Origin: DATKSS01 sp049582065 | Lineage (GTDB): Bacteria; Chloroflexota; Dormibacteria; Dormibacterales; Dormibacteraceae | Assembly (NCBI GenBank): GCA_049582065.1 | Contig: JBAUTF010000270.1 | Span: 1-8,820 of the forward strand | Reading direction: 5' to 3' | DNA length: 8,820 bases | In this document: piece after piece, positions 5,339 through 8,820 of the stretch | Position numbering within the stretch: the stretch's first letter is position 1 | How the letters are laid out: the number at the start of each line of letters is the position of its first letter | Made by a program: the position numbers and the translations under genes | The notes under the pieces: generated by a model | Seen by the model: only the letters and a program-made list of their open reading frames with translations | What the model was told of the DNA's origin: nothing | Databases searched by the model: none

Positions 5339-6571
5339 ATGCGCCGCTATGTTAGGTCGGTGATCGCGGGCGCCCTCCAGTCACGCAGGTCGCTGGCGAT
5401 CTACATCGCCGCGGGCGCGTCCTTCGCCGCCCTCTCGGCGCGCGGTCTGACAGTGCCTCTTTACGCGCACGACCTCGGCGCAACCCGCTTCGAGGTGGGG
5501 GCCCTTTTCTCCGTGTCGACGCTTGCCGCGGCGGTGCTCTCGCTACCGTCCGGGATGCTGGTCGACCGCTTCGGCGCACGCACCCTGCTCGCGGCATCAT
5601 TCGTGCTGGCGGCCACTTCGCAGCTCGCCACCGCGGCGACCCCGAGCGTGGCGCCATTGTTCCTCTGGCAGATCGTCGGCGGGCTCGCCGCCGGCGCGCA
5701 GCAGGCGTCCCTCTTCAGCGCGGTGACGGAATCGGTCGCCGCAGGCAAGCTCGGGCGCGCCATGGGCTGGCTCACCTTCTCGATGCAGGCAGGATTCTTC
5801 ATCGGCCCATCCGTCGCCGGGTTGGCGCTGCGGTGGATCGACGTGAGGACCGACATCGCCGTCACTACGGCGCTGCTGATCTTCACCATCCCGGGCGCCA
5901 TCGCCGCCAGCGGCACGCGCCAGCACTCGGGCCACGGGCTTTCGCTGCGAGGACCCCTGCAGGCCTTGATCAGCCAGCGCTCCTTCGTACCCGTGACGAT
6001 CGGGCTCATCGCCGTGACGCTGTCGTGGGGCACCGTCGGCGCGTTTCTGCCCGTCTTCGGGAAGGAAGCCCTGCACCTCCCGAGCTCGCAGGTCGGCTAT
6101 CTGCTGGCGCTCCAGGCGGTCGTCAACGGCCTGTCACGGCCGCCCGGCGGGCGGCTGGTGGACCGCGCAGTACACCGCTGGCCGATCGTGTTCACGGGCG
6201 CCATCGTCTGGTCGGCCACGACGGTCGTGCTCGGCCATCTCAGCGGTTTCCTGTGGCCGGCAGTCGTGCTGGCCATCGGCACACCGTTCATGGCCACCGC
6301 CTTTGTCGCCATCGGCGTCGTCTTCGCCGACCTGTCCGCCACCTCCACCCGCGGCGTGACGATGGGGACTTACGGGACCGTGCTTTTCGTCGGCCTGTCG
6401 GTCGGGCCCCTGGCGTTCGGGCCCATCGTCCAGGCGAGCGGCTACGCCGCCGGGTTCACCGCGTGCGCCGCGGCGTCCGTCCTGCTCGCGCTGGTGATGG
6501 CCGCGTACCATGCCGAGCCTCTTCGACGCCGCTCGGGGGTGCGCCTGCCGCCCCCCGCACCGGGGACCTGA
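5339..6571 (+). CDS. Major facilitator superfamily transporter, 12-helix type
   Basis: An integral membrane transporter of about 410 residues, alternating hydrophobic helices and short loops across the whole length, as expected for 12 segments. Between helices 2 and 3 it has GMLVDRFGAR, the MFS motif A (G-x-L-x-D-R-x-G-x-R). A weaker copy, GGRLVDR, lies at the equivalent point of the second half. A Gly/Ala-rich helix 5 and the basic, Pro-rich tail RRRSGVRLPPPAPGT are also seen. The substrate cannot be told; drug or sugar-efflux-like families are typical for this type. Start is uncertain: the ATG at 5339 is used here. A GTG at 5312 is also in frame, and a GTG at 5360 sits 6 nt after TATGTT and would be leaderless (403 residues). 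None has a Shine-Dalgarno. The last 116 bp overlap the convergent Nudix gene. Confidence 0.88.
   Translation: MRRYVRSVIAGALQSRRSLAIYIAAGASFAALSARGLTVPLYAHDLGATRFEVGALFSVSTLAAAVLSLPSGMLVDRFGARTLLAASFVLAATSQLATAATPSVAPLFLWQIVGGLAAGAQQASLFSAVTESVAAGKLGRAMGWLTFSMQAGFFIGPSVAGLALRWIDVRTDIAVTTALLIFTIPGAIAASGTRQHSGHGLSLRGPLQALISQRSFVPVTIGLIAVTLSWGTVGAFLPVFGKEALHLPSSQVGYLLALQAVVNGLSRPPGGRLVDRAVHRWPIVFTGAIVWSATTVVLGHLSGFLWPAVVLAIGTPFMATAFVAIGVVFADLSATSTRGVTMGTYGTVLFVGLSVGPLAFGPIVQASGYAAGFTACAAASVLLALVMAAYHAEPLRRRSGVRLPPPAPGT
5341..5360. promoter_or_regulatory. Divergent promoter, overlapping -10 elements, sirtuin / MFS
   Basis: TATGTTA (5348-5354) contains TATGTT on the plus strand, ending 6 nt before an in-frame GTG at 5360. 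On the minus strand it contains TAACAT, predicting a start at about 5342-5341. That gives the sirtuin either a leader of about 54 nt or a near-leaderless GTG at 5338. The predicted starts are 18 bp apart. The geometry is the same as at 3921-3940. No clear -35 element is visible on either strand. Inferred from motif and spacing. Confidence 0.45.
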
Positions 6572-7049
6572 GGTATTCGGAGAGCACCTGCCGGTGGCTC
6601 GGGAACGCAAGCGGCGGCAGCGCCTCGACGGGGAACACCGCCACTTCGAGCATCTCCGGGCCGGCTGAGGGTGACACGCCAGCTGTCAGCCTCCCTCGAT
6701 ACGCGATCCCGATCATGCTTGCCGCTTCGGTCTTGGCGATGTGATAGACGCACAGCAGGCCGGTCAGCTCGACCGCAGCGCCGATCTCCTCGAGGCACTC
6801 TCTTGCCGCGGCGAGCGCGGGGTCCTCGTCGTGGTTGACGAAGCCGCCGGGTAAGCACCACAGCCCGTAGCCGGGCTCGATGGCGCGCCGGCCCAGCACC
6901 ACGCCGCCGCCGGCTTCCACCACGACCGCCGTCGCGACCTTGGGGTCGCGCCACAGCACGAACTCGTCGTTCGGGCACGCCTCGACCTCGCGACCTTCGA
7001 TCACGCGCCGCACGAGGGCGGCGCCGCAGTTGACGCAAAAATGCCCCAT
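6456..7049 (-). CDS. Nudix hydrolase with N-terminal zinc-knuckle-like motif
   Basis: Hydrolyses nucleoside-diphosphate-linked substrates. The complete Nudix box G-x5-E-x7-R-E-x2-E-E-x-G is at residues 69-91 (G69, E75, R83, E84, E87, E88, G90). The N-terminus resembles the zinc ribbon of NADH-pyrophosphatase-like Nudix proteins: C5-x2-C8 and then C25-P-N-D28. The fourth ligand position is therefore Asp rather than Cys, and it is followed by the usual RDPK (34-37). The substrate is unknown; NADH, ADP-ribose or an oxidised nucleotide are possible. Of 197 residues, the fold probably ends near residue 160; the last 35-40 (Arg-, Pro- and Gly-rich) come from DNA that is also the 3' end of the MFS gene. 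Start: ATG at 7049, which puts the Cys motif at the N-terminus. GAGG abuts it with no spacing, and TAAAGT lies 8 nt upstream. An extension of the frame to 7382 is only shadow of the GGDEF gene. Confidence 0.88.
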   Translation of the reverse strand: MGHFCVNCGAALVRRVIEGREVEACPNDEFVLWRDPKVATAVVVEAGGGVVLGRRAIEPGYGLWCLPGGFVNHDEDPALAAARECLEEIGAAVELTGLLCVYHIAKTEAASMIGIAYRGRLTAGVSPSAGPEMLEVAVFPVEALPPLAFPSHRQVLSEYLRSPVRGAAGAPPSGVEEARHGTRPSPARAGRTPRRTR

Positions 7050-7057
7050 CCTCAGGG

Positions 7058-7063
7058 ACTTTA
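7058..7063 (-). promoter_or_regulatory. -10-like element of the Nudix gene (TAAAGT)
   Basis: On the minus strand TAAAGT ends 8 nt before the Nudix ATG (7049), predicting a message with a leader of about one or two bases. It suggests the Nudix gene has its own promoter in the 47-bp gap after the GGDEF gene. No convincing -35. Motif and spacing only. Confidence 0.35.
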
Positions 7064-7081
7064 CGGCGTCCGCCGAGTCGT

Positions 7082-7100
7082 CTAGGTGAACTTCATCTAG
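7082..7100. repeat. 19-bp imperfect palindrome, operator-like
   Basis: Inverted repeat with half-sites CTAG-x-TGAA and TTCA-x-CTAG around a single central base; one pair of nine mismatches. It overlaps the GGDEF stop codon and lies where the -35 region of the Nudix promoter would be. With only one base between the arms it cannot form a good hairpin and has no T-run, so a dimeric regulator site is more likely than a terminator. The regulator is unknown. Confidence 0.35.
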
Positions 7101-8230
7101 GCGTGCTGTTTGGTGGTCGCCACGTTCATGTCCGCAACGCGGACCTGGTTGCGGCCGCCTTGCTTGGCGGCGTACAGAGCCTTGTCGGCGTGCTCCATGA
7201 GGCTCGTGAAGAGGGCGGGATCGTCGGTGGCCGCGACCCCGATCGAGATCGTGAGCTTCAGGCCTCCCGGGAAGGTGGCCGCGGCGACCTTGGTGCGGAT
7301 GCGTTCGGCGAGGGTGCGGGCGCCGGCCTCGGTCGTCTCGTGAAGGATCAGCGCGAACTCCTCCCCGCCGTATCGCGCGCAAACGTCGGACTCACGCGCG
7401 CCGGTGGTGAGGATGGTGGCCAGCTCCGCCAGCACCGCGTCGCCGTTGAGATGGCCGTACGTGTCGTTGACCTGCTTGAAATGGTCGAGGTCGATCATCA
7501 TGAACGCGATCGCGTTGTGGTGGCGACGCGCGCGCTGCATCTCTTGCAGGAAGCGCTGCGCGAGGGCGCGTCGGTTGGGCAGCTTGGTCAGCTCGTCGGT
7601 GAGCGCGTTCTCCTCCTGCGCCTCGAAAAGCTGGGCGTGCCGGATCGCGATCGCGGCTTGCGAGGCCACTCCGTTGAGCAGGTCCGCCTGGTCCTCCGTC
7701 AGCTCCCGCCAGGCGTTGAGGTAAAGCTCCATGGCCCCCATGAGCTGGCCCGAGCGCTGCACCGGAACGACGAGCACATGCTGGGGATGGCCGCCGGCCT
7801 CGAGCCCGGGGGCGGTCCGCTCGTCGAGCTTGACCACCAAAGGCCGCATCGCGGCCAGGGCCGACCGCAGCGGCTCCTCGTCGATCTTGCGCGTCGCGCC
7901 GCGCGCTCGGTTGGTGAGGTTGTAAGAGGCGTCCCTCTGCATCTCGGCCTTGCCATGGCGGACCAGGTACATGGCCCCGGCGACCGCTCCCATGATCCGG
8001 CCGGCGTGGGTCAGGGCCACGTTCAACACCTCTTCGAGCGCCAGGGACGAGTTGACCGCCGAGGCGATCGCCAGCAGGAGGGCGGCGCGGTCGCGCGCTC
8101 CGCTCTCGTCGTCGAGCGCCGCCTGGAGCTCCTGGGTGGTGCCCCGGAGCCGCATCAGCGAAAGGGTGAGGAGCAGGAAGGCGACGACGAGAAGCACCGA
8201 GGTGACCAGCAGTACGCCCGCGACGTCCAA
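7097..8230 (-). CDS. Membrane-anchored GAF-GGDEF diguanylate cyclase
   Basis: Makes cyclic di-GMP from two GTP. The 377 residues show one N-terminal membrane helix (about 4-28), a short helical linker, a GAF sensor domain (about 48-202) and a GGDEF domain (about 210-370). The catalytic domain looks active: DLTKLPNR-type entry (TDELTKLPNR, 211-220), metal Asp247 in MIDLDHFK (245-252), N255, D264, and signature GGEEF at 288-292. The inhibitory site is kept: R279-E-S-D282 lies five residues before GGEEF, so product feedback is expected. The GAF ligand cannot be read from the sequence. Start: TTG at 8230-8228 with a good ribosome site, GGAGG at 8240-8236 (5-nt spacing); it is the one clear Shine-Dalgarno at a first gene in this window. 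A -10-like TAACCT (8267-8262) predicts a leader of about 25 nt. No c-di-GMP effector or phosphodiesterase is seen nearby. Confidence 0.94.
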   Translation of the reverse strand: MDVAGVLLVTSVLLVVAFLLLTLSLMRLRGTTQELQAALDDESGARDRAALLLAIASAVNSSLALEEVLNVALTHAGRIMGAVAGAMYLVRHGKAEMQRDASYNLTNRARGATRKIDEEPLRSALAAMRPLVVKLDERTAPGLEAGGHPQHVLVVPVQRSGQLMGAMELYLNAWRELTEDQADLLNGVASQAAIAIRHAQLFEAQEENALTDELTKLPNRRALAQRFLQEMQRARRHHNAIAFMMIDLDHFKQVNDTYGHLNGDAVLAELATILTTGARESDVCARYGGEEFALILHETTEAGARTLAERIRTKVAAATFPGGLKLTISIGVAATDDPALFTSLMEHADKALYAAKQGGRNQVRVADMNVATTKQHA

Positions 8231-8306
8231 AACGACCTCCTCCGGACCGTGAAGTTGCCATAGGTTAACGCGGGGGGACGCGAGTTGGTTCTATACTCGG
8301 CGCGAT
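8231..8306. promoter_or_regulatory. Divergent promoter region, GGDEF gene / MaoC-like gene
   Basis: A 76-bp gap. TAGGTTA (8261-8267) gives TAACCT on the minus strand (predicted start about 8255, then the GGAGG ribosome site of the GGDEF gene at 8240-8236). On the plus strand it gives TAGGTT (predicted start about 8273). A second plus-strand hexamer, TATACT at 8292-8297, is the closest match to a consensus -10 in the window and predicts a start near 8304, only about 3 nt before the CTG proposed for the MaoC-like gene. No obvious -35. Motif-based inference. Confidence 0.45.
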
Positions 8307-8820
8307 CTGGAGCCGCTCTCTTTCGACGACCTTCCCCTGGGCGGCGAGTGGACCACCCGCCGCCGGACCATCTCTGAATCGGACATCGCTCTGTTCTCAG
8401 GTGTGGCCGGCGACTTCTCGCCCCTGACGATCGAAGCCGACCATGGCGCCGCTCGAGCCGTGCCGCCCGCGCTCCTGCTGGCCATGGCGGTCGGGCTGGG
8501 ATCGATGGACATGCCGGTCCCCTCGGTGATCGAGTGGGAGTGGCTGAACTGGAAGTTCCCCCGCCCGGTCCATGCCGGGGACACGATCTTCGCCCGCTGG
8601 ACGTTGACCCAGAAGCGGCCGCCGGCAGCAGGCGCCACCTCTTCGATCGTGGTCTGGCGGGTCGACCTGCACACGGCCGACGGCGCGATGTGCGCAGAGG
8701 GCGAGGTCGGGGCCACAGTGCGGCGTCAGGTCACCGGCGTGGCGCCCAGGCAGCGCATGGCGGAGGCCAGGGCCTCGGTTCCTGCCGCTCCGCCCGCGGG
8801 CGCCGCCTCGGCCCCTGCCC
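8307..8820 (+). CDS. MaoC-like hotdog-fold protein (3' partial, CTG start proposed)
   Basis: The frame is open from an upstream TGA (8250-8252) to the window end; about 171 codons from the proposed start. Residues about 4-140 read as a single MaoC-type hotdog domain: SFDDLPLGGEW (5-15), TISESDIALFSGVAGD (21-36), the buried helix PPALLLAMAVGL, and late strands VHAGDTIFARW and CAEGEVGATVRRQ. MaoC proteins are enoyl-CoA hydratases or dehydratases, but the catalytic motif G-D-x-N-P-x-H reads G35-D36-F-S38-P-L-T41. Asp is kept; Asn and His are replaced, so hydratase activity is doubtful and an acyl-thioester-binding role is possible. After about residue 145 comes an Ala/Pro-rich linker, suggesting a second region beyond the window. 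There is no ATG, GTG or TTG in frame between the upstream stop and the domain; CTG at 8307 is the best candidate. Confidence 0.7.
   Translation, partial: MEPLSFDDLPLGGEWTTRRRTISESDIALFSGVAGDFSPLTIEADHGAARAVPPALLLAMAVGLGSMDMPVPSVIEWEWLNWKFPRPVHAGDTIFARWTLTQKRPPAAGATSSIVVWRVDLHTADGAMCAEGEVGATVRRQVTGVAPRQRMAEARASVPAAPPAGAASAPA

Noticed and set aside
7082..7100. Intrinsic terminator for the GGDEF gene
   Set aside because: Arms are separated by one base, so no stable loop can form, and no T-run follows on the minus strand.
7050..7382. 111-residue N-terminal extension of the Nudix protein
   Set aside because: It is antiparallel-type noise in another frame of the GGDEF 3' end; the Cys-x2-Cys motif follows ATG 7049 directly.
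7103..8263. 386-codon plus-strand open frame opposite the GGDEF gene
   Set aside because: A mirror of a GC-rich coding frame; composition is Gly/Arg/Leu-rich and no domain is recognisable, while the minus strand has a full GAF-GGDEF protein.
8291..8716. Minus-strand open frame of 141 codons at the right end
   Set aside because: Opposes the MaoC-like domain, which has clear family motifs; the minus product has none.
1..8820. CRISPR array, insertion sequence, tRNA or phage signature
   Set aside because: No regularly spaced repeats, transposase or integrase motifs, terminal inverted repeats or cloverleaf candidates were seen; the genes look like ordinary chromosomal ones.

Overview
This is a GC-rich, very densely packed bacterial window. 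Coenzyme F420 biosynthesis genes sit beside an F420-dependent glucose-6-phosphate dehydrogenase, and most genes lack Shine-Dalgarno sites. This suggests a soil-type Terrabacteria lineage, either Actinomycetota or a Chloroflexota/Dormibacterota-like group. The lineage is inference: there is no rRNA or other taxonomic marker in the window. No mobile element, CRISPR array, tRNA or rRNA was seen.

Layout. 1-501 (+) is the 3' end of a proline-rich protein with a C-terminal membrane anchor. 487-3921 (-) is a five-gene operon, read from right to left: a 65-residue two-helix membrane protein, fgd, cofC, cofE, cofD. Junctions run from a 4-bp overlap to a 5-bp gap. Diverging from it at 3940 (+) is a short biotin-protein ligase (birA), which converges on and overlaps a Sir2-type NAD-dependent deacylase (4544-5287, -). 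Diverging from the sirtuin is an MFS transporter (5339-6571, +). Its 3' end overlaps, head-on by 116 bp, a Nudix hydrolase with an N-terminal zinc-knuckle-like motif (6456-7049, -). Upstream of the Nudix gene on the same strand is a membrane-anchored GAF-GGDEF diguanylate cyclase (7097-8230, -). Diverging from that is a MaoC-like hotdog protein, cut by the window end (8307-8820, +), which has no ATG, GTG or TTG start.

How the genes work together. CofC activates a three-carbon phospho-acid (2-phospho-L-lactate or phosphoenolpyruvate) with GTP. CofD joins it to Fo, and CofE adds the glutamate tail. FGD then reduces the finished F420 with electrons from glucose-6-phosphate. The operon therefore makes the cofactor and charges it. 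Fo synthase (CofG/CofH or FbiC) and a dehydro-F420 reductase are not in the window. The other genes have no clear link to F420.

Main observation. All three divergent intergenic gaps carry the heptamer TANNTTA (3927-3933, 5348-5354, 8261-8267). Read both ways it gives two -10 elements (TANNNT) overlapping with the same 1-bp offset, predicting divergent transcription starts 18-19 bp apart. For several genes the predicted start coincides with, or lies within a few bases of, the start codon, and no Shine-Dalgarno is present. This points to bidirectional promoters coupled to leaderless translation.
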